Positions 1-6,958 of a stretch of DNA of 64,000 bases are shown in pieces. Made by a program: the position numbers and the translations under genes. The notes under the pieces were generated by a model. That model searched no databases. It saw nothing but the letters and a program-made list of their open reading frames with translations, and was not told the DNA's origin. Origin of the DNA: Arthrobacter antioxidans (GTDB lineage Bacteria; Actinomycetota; Actinomycetes; Actinomycetales; Micrococcaceae). Positions within the stretch are counted from its first letter, which is position 1; every line of letters starts with the position of its first letter. The stretch covers positions 1,612,001 through 1,676,000 of the forward strand of contig NZ_CP095501.1 of NCBI RefSeq assembly GCF_023100725.1, written 5' to 3'.

Positions 1-898
1 ACACCCGCAGGTCGAGCAGTGCGGCGTCGCGCCGTTGCAGGACGAGCTGGCGGGTGACGAACACCGCGAGGCCGGCCAGGCCGACGACGAGGGGCAGCCA
101 GGCGGGGACAGGGCTGCCGGTGGACGCCTCGCCGAGCTGGCTCAGCCCGTAGATGATGCCGCCGAAGGCGACGGCGGAGAGGACCACCGAGGGGACGTCG
201 ATGGAGGATCGCCGCGGCGTGGTCACGTTCTGCATCTTGGCCGAGCCGATGGCCAGGGCCGCGAGCGAGATCGGCAGGACCAGCCAGAACAGCCAGCGCC
301 AGTCGAGCGCGCTGAGGATGGCGCCGGAGATGGTGGGGCCGAGGGCGGGGGCGACGGAGATGACGATCGAGATGTTGCCCATCACCTTGCCCCGGGAGGC
401 CGGCGGTACGAGCGTCATGACCGTGGTCATGAGCAGCGGCATCATGATCGCGGTGCCGCTGGCCTGCACCACGCGTCCCACCACGAGGATCTCGAAGCCG
501 GGAGCCATCGCCGCGATGAACGTGCCCAGGCTGAACAGGCTCATCGCCGCCATGAAGACGGGCCGGGTGTTGAAGCGCTGCAGGAGGAAGCCGGTGATCG
601 GGATGACCACGGCCATGGTGAGCATGAACGCCGTGGTCAGCCACTGGCCGGCGCCCACCGTGATGCCGAGGTCCGTGACCAGGCGCGGGATCGCGACGCC
701 CATGATCGTCTCGTTGAGGATCACCACGAACGCCGAGATGAGCAGGAGCGTGATCACCAGCTTGTCGCGGGCCGGGAGGGCGCCTGCTGCGACGGCAGGG
801 GCGTCCGCCGTCCGGGCGGTCCGGCCGGCGGCGTCCGCGCGCTGCGCGTCCCGGCCGGGATCGGCGTCCGTGACGCGGGACGGGGGGCTCTGGGTCAT
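1..898 (-). CDS. DHA2-type MFS multidrug exporter, 5' part only
   Basis: This is the N-terminal 299 residues of a major facilitator superfamily drug:proton antiporter of the 14-helix DHA2 (EmrB/QacA) type; the 3' end lies outside the window. The start is the ATG complementary to 896-898, followed by a charged Ala/Asp-rich tail of about 45 residues. The first membrane helix carries LLISAFVVILNETIMGVAIP, the DHA2 D1 motif in the variant form NETIMG. GPTISGAIL fits antiporter motif C. At least seven hydrophobic segments are visible. It is expected to export drugs or metabolites across the cytoplasmic membrane, but the substrate cannot be read from the sequence. An inverted repeat at 999-1017 lies upstream and may be an operator. 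Family is certain, substrate unknown. Confidence 0.9.
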   Translation of the reverse strand, partial: MTQSPPSRVTDADPGRDAQRADAAGRTARTADAPAVAAGALPARDKLVITLLLISAFVVILNETIMGVAIPRLVTDLGITVGAGQWLTTAFMLTMAVVIPITGFLLQRFNTRPVFMAAMSLFSLGTFIAAMAPGFEILVVGRVVQASGTAIMMPLLMTTVMTLVPPASRGKVMGNISIVISVAPALGPTISGAILSALDWRWLFWLVLPISLAALAIGSAKMQNVTTPRRSSIDVPSVVLSAVAFGGIIYGLSQLGEASTGSPVPAWLPLVVGLAGLAVFVTRQLVLQRRDAALLDLRV

Positions 899-998
899 GG
901 GGAATCCGCTCGGTTCTGTGTGCTGCGCGGCTCTTCGGGGCTTGCGCCGGCCGGGTGCCGTCCTTGTCTGTGGTCATACCGGACCGGAGCCCACGATG

Positions 999-1017
999 GT
1001 TGATCCGGTCAATCAAC
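999..1017. promoter_or_regulatory. inverted repeat, candidate operator of the MFS gene
   Basis: The sequence GTTGAT-N7-ATCAAC is a perfect 6-7-6 inverted repeat in the 191-bp divergent gap between the exporter and the thioesterase. Its shape suits a MarR or TetR-type repressor, but no regulator gene is adjacent inside the window. I could not assign a clear -35/-10 pair for the leftward exporter, so the role is inferred. Confidence 0.35.
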
Positions 1018-1086
1018 TGAACCACGGCCGGCCGGACTCTATTCCGGCTGGAGAGGCCCCGCTCCGGGAGCCGGCCCGCCGTCGCC

Positions 1087-1092
1087 TAGCAT
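1087..1092 (+). promoter_or_regulatory. -10 element TAGCAT, leaderless start of thioesterase
   Basis: TAGCAT ends 7 nt before GTG 1100, placing the expected transcription start at the start codon. The upstream in-frame ATG at 1091 lies inside this element and has no Shine-Dalgarno sequence, which favours GTG 1100. Confidence 0.45.
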
Positions 1093-1099
1093 GGGGCGG

Positions 1100-1873
1100 G
1101 TGAATTCTTTCTACCGCGATCTCGGCAGCGGAAAATTCGAGTCGACCATCCACGCCCAGGGCGCCTGGAACCCGCAGGAGCAGCACATGGCCCCCATCTC
1201 GGGCCTGCTCACCCAGTGCCTGCTCGAATGCGAGCCGCGCGAGGGGATGCAGCTCAGCCGCGTGAGCTTCGACATCCTCGGGATGATCCCCGGCGGCGAG
1301 TTCCACGTGACCACCGCCGTCGTCCGTCCCGGGCGGACCATCGAACTGGTCGAGGCCCGCATGGAGGCGGCCGGCCGGACGGCGATCATCGCCAGGGCCT
1401 GGCGGCTCGGCACGCAGGACACGGCCGACGTCGCCGGCGCCGAGGACCCGCGCATGCCCGGCCCCGACGACGCCGGACCGCACGAGGGCATGACGGCGTG
1501 GCCGGGCGGCTTCATCAGATCGCTCGAGGTCCGCGTGGTCCCCGGGCACCGGCCCGGCAGGGGCCAGGTCTGGCTGCGCAATCCCCATGCGATGGTCGAG
1601 GGCCGGCAGTCCTCCGACGTCGTCCGGCTCGTGGGGATGATGGACGCCGCGAACGGGATCGCCTCCCGTGTGGCGCCGGGCGGCGACAGCTGGATGTTCC
1701 CCAATGTGGACCTGCAGATCCACCTCCACCGCATGCCGCGGGGCGAGTGGCTGGGCCTGGACACCCGCGTGACCTTCGGCGAGCACGGCGTGGGCCTGAC
1801 CTCCAGCGTGGTGCACGACCTCGACGGACCCTTCGGGCGCGTGGAGCAGATCCTCACGGTCCGCCGGCTCTGA
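1100..1873 (+). CDS. hotdog-fold thioesterase family protein
   Basis: A 257-residue protein resembling double-hotdog acyl-CoA thioesterases (TesB-like/4HBT superfamily), which hydrolyse acyl-CoA to free acid and CoA in the cytosol. The N-terminal half has GAWNPQEQHMAPISGLLTQC followed by strands typical of the first hotdog (RVSFDILGMIPGGEF, VVRPGRTIELVEA). The second half has the matching strands (WMFPNVDLQIHLHR, WLGLDTRVTFGEHGVGLTSS). I chose GTG 1100, giving VNSFYRDLGSG; ATG 1091 would add three residues but overlaps the -10 box. It is a single-gene unit between the divergent exporter and the DUF427 gene. The acyl substrate is unknown, and the family call is from fold pattern rather than an identified catalytic residue. 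Confidence 0.75.
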   Translation: MNSFYRDLGSGKFESTIHAQGAWNPQEQHMAPISGLLTQCLLECEPREGMQLSRVSFDILGMIPGGEFHVTTAVVRPGRTIELVEARMEAAGRTAIIARAWRLGTQDTADVAGAEDPRMPGPDDAGPHEGMTAWPGGFIRSLEVRVVPGHRPGRGQVWLRNPHAMVEGRQSSDVVRLVGMMDAANGIASRVAPGGDSWMFPNVDLQIHLHRMPRGEWLGLDTRVTFGEHGVGLTSSVVHDLDGPFGRVEQILTVRRL

Positions 1874-1990
1874 CCCGCAGGATCCGACCGTACGAGGACC
1901 TGGCACCCCGGAATGCCCCGGCCGGTCCGGGGGGTGCACGGGACACGCAGTCCGCGCCGCCGGGCGGGACGCCGTCGATGAGGAGGAAGC

Positions 1991-2275
1991 ATGCCGAAAG
2001 CACTCTGGAAGGACACGGTCGTCGCCCAGTCGGAGGAGACGGTGGTGGTCGAGGGGAACCACTACTTCCCGCCGGGATCCATCGTGCAGGAGTTCTTCCG
2101 ACCCACCGACACGCAGACCGTCTGCCCCTGGAAGGGGACGGCCGGCTACTACACGCTCACCGTGGACGGACGGCAGAACACGGACGCGGCCTGGACCTAC
2201 CCGGAACCGAAGGAGGCGGCGGAGAACATCCGCGGTCACTACGCTTTCTGGAAGGGCGTCACGATCAGCGACTGA
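1991..2275 (+). CDS. DUF427 domain-containing protein
   Basis: A 94-residue cytosolic protein that is essentially one DUF427 domain. Recognisable family features are the N-terminal MPKALWKDTVVAQSEETVVV, then FPPGSIVQEFFRPTD, VCPWKGTAGYYTLTVDG and the closing AWTYPEPKEAAENIRGHYAF. The Cys in CPWKG and the nearby aromatics are family-conserved. Biochemical function is not established. A strong GAGGAGG ribosome site lies just upstream of ATG 1991, and a strong hairpin terminator follows at once, so this is a monocistronic gene or the end of a unit with the thioesterase, from which it is separated by 117 bp. Confidence 0.85.
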   Translation: MPKALWKDTVVAQSEETVVVEGNHYFPPGSIVQEFFRPTDTQTVCPWKGTAGYYTLTVDGRQNTDAAWTYPEPKEAAENIRGHYAFWKGVTISD

Positions 2276-2278
2276 CAC

Positions 2279-2321
2279 CACACGGAAGGGCGCCGTCCTC
2301 CCGACGGCGCCCTTCCGTGTG
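2279..2321 (+). terminator. Rho-independent-type terminator after DUF427 gene
   Basis: A perfect 19-bp stem (2279-2297 with 2303-2321) closes a 5-nt loop, starting 3 bp after the stop codon. There is no U-run, as is usual for actinobacterial intrinsic terminators. Confidence 0.85.
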
Positions 2322-2380
2322 CTGCTGACCGGCACCCCCACCGACGACGGCGCCGACCGGCGCCCTGACGAAGGAGCACC

Positions 2381-3412
2381 ATGCAGTATCGGACACTCGG
2401 CAACAGCGGCACCTCGGTCTCGCACCTCGCCCTCGGCACCATGACCTTCGGCGCGGAAGCGGACGAGGCCGGCTCCCACGCCATCCTGTCGGACTACGCC
2501 GCCGCGGGCGGCAACCTGATCGACACCGCGGACGTCTACACGGCGGGCGCGTCGGAGGAGATCATCGGGCGGTGGCTCGCGAAGAACCCCGCGGAACGGG
2601 ACCGGATGGTCCTCGCCTCCAAGGGCCGGTTCCCGATGGGTGAGGACGTCAACGACCTCGGCCTGTCCCGGCGCCACCTCCGCAAGGCCCTCGACGCCTC
2701 GCTGACCCGCCTCGGCGTCGACCACATCGACCTCTACCAGGTCCACTCGTGGGATCCGCTGACACCGCTCGAGGAGACCCTCGGTTTCCTGAACGAGGCC
2801 GTGGTCCAGGGCAAGATCGGCTACTACGGGTTCTCGAACTACACCGGGTGGCAGCTGACGAAGGCCGTCATGATCGCCCGGCAGCGCGGCTACTCCCTCC
2901 CCGTCACCCTGCAGCCGCAGTACTCGCTGCTCGTGCGCGAGATCGAAGCGGAGATCGTGCCGGCCGTGCTCGACGCCGGCATGGGGATGCTCCCCTGGTC
3001 ACCTCTCGGCGGTGGCTGGCTGACGGGCAAGTACACGCGCGACACCGCGCCGACGGGTGCCACCCGCCTGGGGGAGAACCCGCAGCGCGGCATGGAGGCC
3101 TGGGAGCAGCGCAACGCCCAGGAGCGCACGTGGCGGATCATCGACACCGTGACCGGGATCGCCTCCGAGCGCGGCGTCAACGCCTCGCACGTGGCGCTCG
3201 CCTGGGTCGCCGCGCAGCCCGGCGTGACGTCCGTGATCCTCGGGGCCAGGACGCAGGAGCAGCTGGCCGACAACCTCGCCTCCGCCGACCTCCAGCTGAC
3301 GCCGGAGGAGCTCGGCCGCCTGGACGGGGTCAGCGCGCCGACCTTCTCCGACTACCCGTACGGCGTCCCCGGCATCGAGCAGCGCAGCCGGGCGATCGAC
3401 GGCGGCCGCTAG
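2381..3412 (+). CDS. aldo/keto reductase
   Basis: A 343-residue NADPH-dependent oxidoreductase of the aldo/keto reductase superfamily, most like the YajO/Tas-type (AKR11-like) single-domain TIM-barrel enzymes that reduce aldehydes and ketones. The catalytic tetrad is visible: Asp48 and Tyr53 in LIDTADVY, Lys81 in VLASKG and His in DLYQVHSWDP. The C-terminal cofactor region GVTSVILGARTQEQLADNL is intact. AAGGAG precedes ATG 2381 by 7 nt. It stands alone between two hairpin-bounded genes. The physiological substrate cannot be inferred. Confidence 0.92.
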   Translation: MQYRTLGNSGTSVSHLALGTMTFGAEADEAGSHAILSDYAAAGGNLIDTADVYTAGASEEIIGRWLAKNPAERDRMVLASKGRFPMGEDVNDLGLSRRHLRKALDASLTRLGVDHIDLYQVHSWDPLTPLEETLGFLNEAVVQGKIGYYGFSNYTGWQLTKAVMIARQRGYSLPVTLQPQYSLLVREIEAEIVPAVLDAGMGMLPWSPLGGGWLTGKYTRDTAPTGATRLGENPQRGMEAWEQRNAQERTWRIIDTVTGIASERGVNASHVALAWVAAQPGVTSVILGARTQEQLADNLASADLQLTPEELGRLDGVSAPTFSDYPYGVPGIEQRSRAIDGGR

Positions 3413-3452
3413 GCCCGACCGGGCGACGGCGCGGGCCGGGGCGTCGACTGCC

Positions 3453-3458
3453 TACGAT
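3453..3458 (+). promoter_or_regulatory. -10 element TACGAT, leaderless start of lipoate-ligase-like gene
   Basis: TACGAT ends 6 nt before ATG 3465, so the transcript should start at or next to the A of the start codon. No Shine-Dalgarno sequence lies between, only GGACGG. Confidence 0.5.
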
Positions 3459-3464
3459 GGACGG

Positions 3465-4250
3465 ATGAGCAATCCGTGGCAGGGCGCACCCGGGCTGGCG
3501 CTCGTCCCCGACCCGGTGGGGGACGACGCCGCCGCCGAACTCGACCGGGGGATCGGCCTCCTCCGCGAGGTCGCGGCGGGGGACCGGCCGCCGACCCTGC
3601 GCCTCTACCGTCCGAGCCCCACCGTCGCCTTCGGGCAGCGGGATGCCCGGCTCCCGGGGTTCGGGGACGCCGCGGCCGCCGTCGCCCGGCACGGCTTCGC
3701 CCCGCTCGTCCGGCGTGCGGGCGGTCGCGCCGCCGCCTACCACCGGGGCTGCCTCGTGGTCGACCACATCGAGCCGGCGCCCGACGCCGTGGCCGGCACC
3801 CGGGCGCGCTTCGCTGCGTTCGGTCAGTTCTTCGCGGGGGTGCTCGCCGACGTAGGACTCGACGCCCACGTGGGCGAGGTACCGGGGGAGTACTGCCCGG
3901 GTGAGTTCAGCGTGCACGGACGGCGCGGCGGCGTCCCCGTGATCAAGCTCGTCGGGACCGCCCAGCGGGTGGTCGCCGGCGCGTGGCTGTTCTCGTCGGT
4001 GATCGTCGTCGAGGACGCGGCGCCCCTGCGGGCGGTCCTGACCGACGCCTACGCCGCCCTGGGGCTCCCGTGGCTGCCGTCCACCGCGGGCGCGGCCGAG
4101 GACCTCGCCCCCGGGGTGACCGTCGACGCCGTCGAGCACGCGCTGCTCGCCACATACGCCGGCGTCGTCAGCCTCGACGCTCCCGCGTCCGACACCCGCC
4201 CATCCGGCGCCCCCGCGCCTGCGAGCCCTTCGGCGTCCGGCCGGTCCTGA
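3465..4250 (+). CDS. lipoate--protein ligase family protein
   Basis: A 261-residue member of the biotin/lipoate protein ligase fold (BPL_LplA_LipB). The family signature RRAGGRAAAYHRGCLVVDHI matches the RRxxGGxxxxH-type lipoyl-binding segment, and VIKLVGTAQRVVAGAW carries the conserved catalytic-site Lys found in LplA and amidotransferases. The N-terminal PTVAFGQRDARLPGF also fits. Expected activity is transfer of lipoate or octanoate to E2 or GcvH lysines, but actinobacterial members of this branch are poorly tested, so substrate and whether it is a ligase or amidotransferase are open. No C-terminal LplA accessory domain is present; the last 30 residues are low-complexity Pro/Ala/Ser. The end of the gene overlaps a bidirectional terminator. 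Confidence 0.8.
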   Translation: MSNPWQGAPGLALVPDPVGDDAAAELDRGIGLLREVAAGDRPPTLRLYRPSPTVAFGQRDARLPGFGDAAAAVARHGFAPLVRRAGGRAAAYHRGCLVVDHIEPAPDAVAGTRARFAAFGQFFAGVLADVGLDAHVGEVPGEYCPGEFSVHGRRGGVPVIKLVGTAQRVVAGAWLFSSVIVVEDAAPLRAVLTDAYAALGLPWLPSTAGAAEDLAPGVTVDAVEHALLATYAGVVSLDAPASDTRPSGAPAPASPSASGRS

Positions 4251-4265
4251 GGCCGGACGCCGAAG
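4228..4265. terminator. bidirectional terminator between convergent genes
   Basis: A perfect 15-bp stem (4228-4242 with 4251-4265) with an 8-nt loop spans the stop codon of the lipoate-ligase-like gene (4248-4250) and stops 3 bp short of the stop codon of the convergent hydrolase gene. The left arm encodes the last residues of the ligase-like protein. Confidence 0.8.
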
Positions 4266-4268
4266 GCG

Positions 4269-4898
4269 TCAGGAGCCGCGCCGGATCCACTCCTGGAGGT
4301 GCGGGGCCTCGTCGCCGATCGTGGTGCTGTCCCCGTGCCCGGTCCGGGCGACGGTCTCCGGCGGCAGGGTGAGCAGCTTCGTCCGGATGGATTCCACGAT
4401 CGTGGGGAAGTCGCTGTAGGAGCGGCCCGTGGCGCCCGGCCCGCCCTGGAACAGCGTGTCGCCGGTGAAGACGGTGCCCGCCTCCTCCAGGTAGTAGCAG
4501 ACGGAGCCCGGGGAGTGGCCCGGGGTGTGCAGCGCCCGCAGGGTCACGCCGGCCACCTCGATCGTGTCGCCGTCGCCGATCGACCGGTCGGGATTCCGCT
4601 CCGGGAACACCATGTCCCACAGCGGGCGATCGGCGCCGTGCAGGTGGACCGGCGCGTGTACGGCGTCGACCAGCTCGGCGACCGCGCGGATGTGGTCGTC
4701 GTGCGCGTGGGTGAGGAGGATCGCGCGGACCGTGCGGCCGCCGATCTGCTCCACGATCGCCGCGGCGTCGTGCGGGGCGTCGATGACCACGCACTCGTCG
4801 TCGTCACCGACGATCCAGACGTTGTTGTCGACGTCCCAGGTACCGCCGTCGAGCGAGAAGGTGCCCGAGGTGACGAGGTGCTCCACCCGTGCGGCCAT
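4269..4898 (-). CDS. metallo-beta-lactamase-fold hydrolase, MscR partner
   Basis: A 209-residue MBL-fold metallohydrolase with the zinc motif H64-A-H66-D-D68-H69 in LLTHAHDDH, a later metal histidine in HTPGHSPGS and the bridging Asp in VFTGDTLF. It resembles glyoxalase II-like thioester hydrolases. It starts at ATG 4898, overlapping the TGA of the mycothiol-dependent formaldehyde dehydrogenase by one base. This pairing is known from M. tuberculosis (Rv2259-Rv2260). From that context I infer it hydrolyses S-formylmycothiol, or another mycothiol thioester, completing formaldehyde oxidation to formate; the sequence alone shows only the MBL fold. The longer open frame upstream in this register is antisense to nothing real but overlaps mscR in another frame and was excluded. 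Confidence 0.88.
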   Translation of the reverse strand: MAARVEHLVTSGTFSLDGGTWDVDNNVWIVGDDDECVVIDAPHDAAAIVEQIGGRTVRAILLTHAHDDHIRAVAELVDAVHAPVHLHGADRPLWDMVFPERNPDRSIGDGDTIEVAGVTLRALHTPGHSPGSVCYYLEEAGTVFTGDTLFQGGPGATGRSYSDFPTIVESIRTKLLTLPPETVARTGHGDSTTIGDEAPHLQEWIRRGS

Positions 4899-5983
4899 CA
4901 GAGCTCCACCACCGAGCGGAGCACGGCGCCGCCGTGCATCTTGTCGAACGCCTCTTCCACCTGGTCGAGGCGGACGCGCTCCGTGACGAAGGCGTCCAGG
5001 TCGAGGGTGCCCTGCAGGTAGTGGTCGACGAGCATCGGGAAGTCCCGGCTCGGCAGGCAGTCCCCGTACCAGGAGGACTTGAGGGAGCCGCCGCGGCCGA
5101 AGACGTCGAGCAGCGGCAGTTCGATGGTCATCTCGGGGTTCGGGACGCCGACGAGCACCACGGTCCCGGCGAGGTCGCGGGCGTAGAACGCCTGCTTGTA
5201 CGTCTCGGGGCGTCCGACGGCGTCGATCACGACGTCCGCGCCGTTGCCGCCGGTCAGCGCACGGATGCCCTCCACCGGGTCCTCGTCCTTCGAGTTCAGG
5301 ACGTGCGTGGCGCCGAGGCCCTTCGCGAGCTCGAGCTTCCGGTCGTCGATGTCCACGGCGATGATCGTGGTGGCCCCGGCGAGCTTCGCCCCGGCGACGG
5401 CGGCGATGCCCACACCGCCGCAGCCGATGACGGCGACCGAGTCGCCGCGGGAGACGTTGCCCGTGTTGATGGCCGCACCGATGCCGGCCATGACACCGCA
5501 GCCGAGCAGGCCGACGGCGGCGGCGTCGGCCGCCGGGTCCACCTTGGTGCACTGGCCGGCGGCCACGAGGGTCTTCTCGGCGAACGCGCCGATGCCGAGG
5601 GCCGCCGTGAGCTCGGTGCCGTCCTCCAGGGTCATCTTCTGGGTGGCGTTGTGCGTGTCGAAGCAGTACTGGGGCTCACCACGGCGGCACGCCCGGCACT
5701 CGCCGCAGACGGCGCGCCAGTTCAGGATCACGCGGTCGCCCGGGGCGACGGTCGTGACGTCGTCGCCGACGGCGCTCACGACGCCGGTGGCCTCGTGCCC
5801 GAGCAGGAACGGGAACTCGTCGTTGATGGCACCCTGCTTGTAGTGCAGGTCCGTGTGGCAGACGCCGCAGGTGAGGATGTCGACGAGCGCCTCGCCGGGC
5901 CCGGGATCCGGGACGAGGATGGTCTCGATCGTGGCGGGGGCATCCTTTGCCCGCACCACGACGCCCTGAACTGTGTGCACCAT
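4898..5983 (-). CDS. mscR: S-(hydroxymethyl)mycothiol dehydrogenase
   Basis: A 361-residue class III zinc alcohol dehydrogenase of the NAD/mycothiol-dependent formaldehyde dehydrogenase type (MscR/AdhE2). It oxidises S-hydroxymethylmycothiol, formed from formaldehyde and mycothiol, and also reduces S-nitrosomycothiol. The catalytic zinc Cys is in [13 protein letters not shown], the structural zinc site is [15 protein letters not shown], and the Rossmann motif is [13 protein letters not shown]. The start is ATG 5983 ([10 protein letters not shown]), with GGAAGGA upstream; a much longer open reading frame exists but overlaps mycoredoxin. The gene lies 95 bp downstream of mycoredoxin and is translationally coupled to the MBL hydrolase, giving a mycothiol-dependent detoxification operon. 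Confidence 0.93.
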   Translation of the reverse strand: MVHTVQGVVVRAKDAPATIETILVPDPGPGEALVDILTCGVCHTDLHYKQGAINDEFPFLLGHEATGVVSAVGDDVTTVAPGDRVILNWRAVCGECRACRRGEPQYCFDTHNATQKMTLEDGTELTAALGIGAFAEKTLVAAGQCTKVDPAADAAAVGLLGCGVMAGIGAAINTGNVSRGDSVAVIGCGGVGIAAVAGAKLAGATTIIAVDIDDRKLELAKGLGATHVLNSKDEDPVEGIRALTGGNGADVVIDAVGRPETYKQAFYARDLAGTVVLVGVPNPEMTIELPLLDVFGRGGSLKSSWYGDCLPSRDFPMLVDHYLQGTLDLDAFVTERVRLDQVEEAFDKMHGGAVLRSVVEL

Positions 5984-6078
5984 GTGTTGCTGTCCTTCCG
6001 CTGGGGGCGGCGGCCGGGTGACCGACCTGCCGCTTCCAGCATATGGGGGACGGCGCGGGTGCGCGGGGGCGGCGGGAC

Positions 6079-6336
6079 CTAGGCGGCGATCCTTGCCTGG
6101 ACCTCCGCGACCGAGGGGTTCGTGGCGGTGCTGCCGTCGGGGAAGATCACCGTCGGCACGGTCTGGTTGCCGCCGTTCAGGGACGCCACGAGCTCGGCGG
6201 TCCCCTCGACCTCCTCGATGTTGATCTCGGTGTAGCCGATGCCCTGCGCGGAGAGCTGGGACTTCAGGCGACGGCAGTACCCGCACCACGTGGTGGAGAA
6301 CATGGTGATGGATCCTGCTTCTGGCGTGTAGTCCAC
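6079..6336 (-). CDS. mrx1: mycoredoxin
   Basis: An 85-residue glutaredoxin-fold protein with the CGYC active site (C18, C21) and the cis-Pro segment [11 protein letters not shown]. Mycoredoxins reduce mycothiol mixed disulfides on proteins in the cytosol. It starts with GTG 6336, preceded by GAGGAG at 5-nt spacing. It is the first gene of the leftward mycothiol cluster with mscR and the MBL hydrolase. A 9-bp perfect hairpin (6352-6360 with 6365-6373) lies in the presumed leader 16 nt upstream of the start codon and could affect translation. Confidence 0.92.
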   Translation of the reverse strand: MDYTPEAGSITMFSTTWCGYCRRLKSQLSAQGIGYTEINIEEVEGTAELVASLNGGNQTVPTVIFPDGSTATNPSVAEVQARIAA

Positions 6337-6466
6337 GGTGCTCCTCGTCTGTGCGCGCGGCGGTCCGCGCGCAGGTGGTGGGCGGTGCGGGCCCGGTGTG
6401 GTCCCGCACCCTCGTCAACGCGGAATCGCACCGGGCCATTCCTGCGGGCCGGGTCCTGCCGGCCCC

Positions 6467-6494
6467 TTGCTGCCGGGGACCGCGCGGGTAGGCT
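6467..6494 (+). promoter_or_regulatory. promoter of chorismate mutase gene (leaderless)
   Basis: TTGCTG (6467-6472) and TAGGCT (6489-6494) are separated by 16 bp. The -10 ends 6 nt before ATG 6501, predicting a leaderless mRNA. Confidence 0.55.
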
Positions 6495-6500
6495 CACGGC

Positions 6501-6803
6501 ATGGCTGAAGCAGAGGAAGAACAGAGCGTGAAGCAGCTGGCCGCGGTCCGCGTGGCCATCAACGAGGTGGACGAGCAGATCGTGTCCCTCATCTCCCGCC
6601 GCGAACGGCTGGTCCGGCGGGCCGGGGCCCTCAAGCGGGACGATGCCTCCGTCCGTGCGCCGGCCCGGGTGGAGCAGGTCATCACGAACGTCCGCGGCTA
6701 CGCGTCGAAGCAGGGTGTGGACCCGGCCGTCGTCGAGCAGACCTACCGTGCCATGATCGAGGCCTTCATCGAGTACGAGCTGCGGGTACGGCGGGAGCCG
6801 TAG
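6501..6803 (+). CDS. chorismate mutase, AroQ class
   Basis: A 100-residue all-helical AroQ chorismate mutase, converting chorismate to prephenate for phenylalanine and tyrosine synthesis. The N-terminal helix has [20 protein letters not shown], matching the E. coli domain pattern with Arg at the first active-site position. The ALKRDD segment holds the expected Lys, and [10 protein letters not shown] the second-helix Arg. The last helix [10 protein letters not shown] has Glu where E. coli has Gln88. It is free-standing, not fused to prephenate dehydratase. No secretion signal is present, so it is cytosolic. It is monocistronic, divergent from mycoredoxin, with thrS 155 bp downstream under its own promoter. 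Confidence 0.85.
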   Translation: MAEAEEEQSVKQLAAVRVAINEVDEQIVSLISRRERLVRRAGALKRDDASVRAPARVEQVITNVRGYASKQGVDPAVVEQTYRAMIEAFIEYELRVRREP

Positions 6804-6847
6804 CGCACGCCGGGATGACGCCCCGGCGTCGCCCCGCACCGAGCTTG

Positions 6848-6877
6848 TTGGTCGGCCCTGCGCCCACCCGATACGAT
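6848..6877 (+). promoter_or_regulatory. candidate thrS promoter
   Basis: TTGGTC (6848-6853) and TACGAT (6872-6877) are 18 bp apart, giving a 5' leader of about 75 nt before thrS. No T-box specifier or TGGNACC-like antiterminator bulge is visible in this leader. Confidence 0.4.
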
Positions 6878-6958
6878 CAGCACGGCGGTCCCCGGGCTCA
6901 TCGGGTGCCGTCACGCCCTGTCGGGCGTCCCTGTTCCGATTCCCCAAGGAGACCCTCC

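Noticed and set aside
35..1103. Two overlapping rightward open frames of over 300 codons
   Set aside because: They are antisense to the MFS exporter, Asp/Gly/Arg-rich or Met-rich without domain features; the opposite strand shows clear membrane helices and family motifs.
6804..6958. T-box riboswitch upstream of thrS (also checked for hisS and aspS)
   Set aside because: No specifier loop or TGGNACC-type antiterminator bulge is visible in any of the three leaders.
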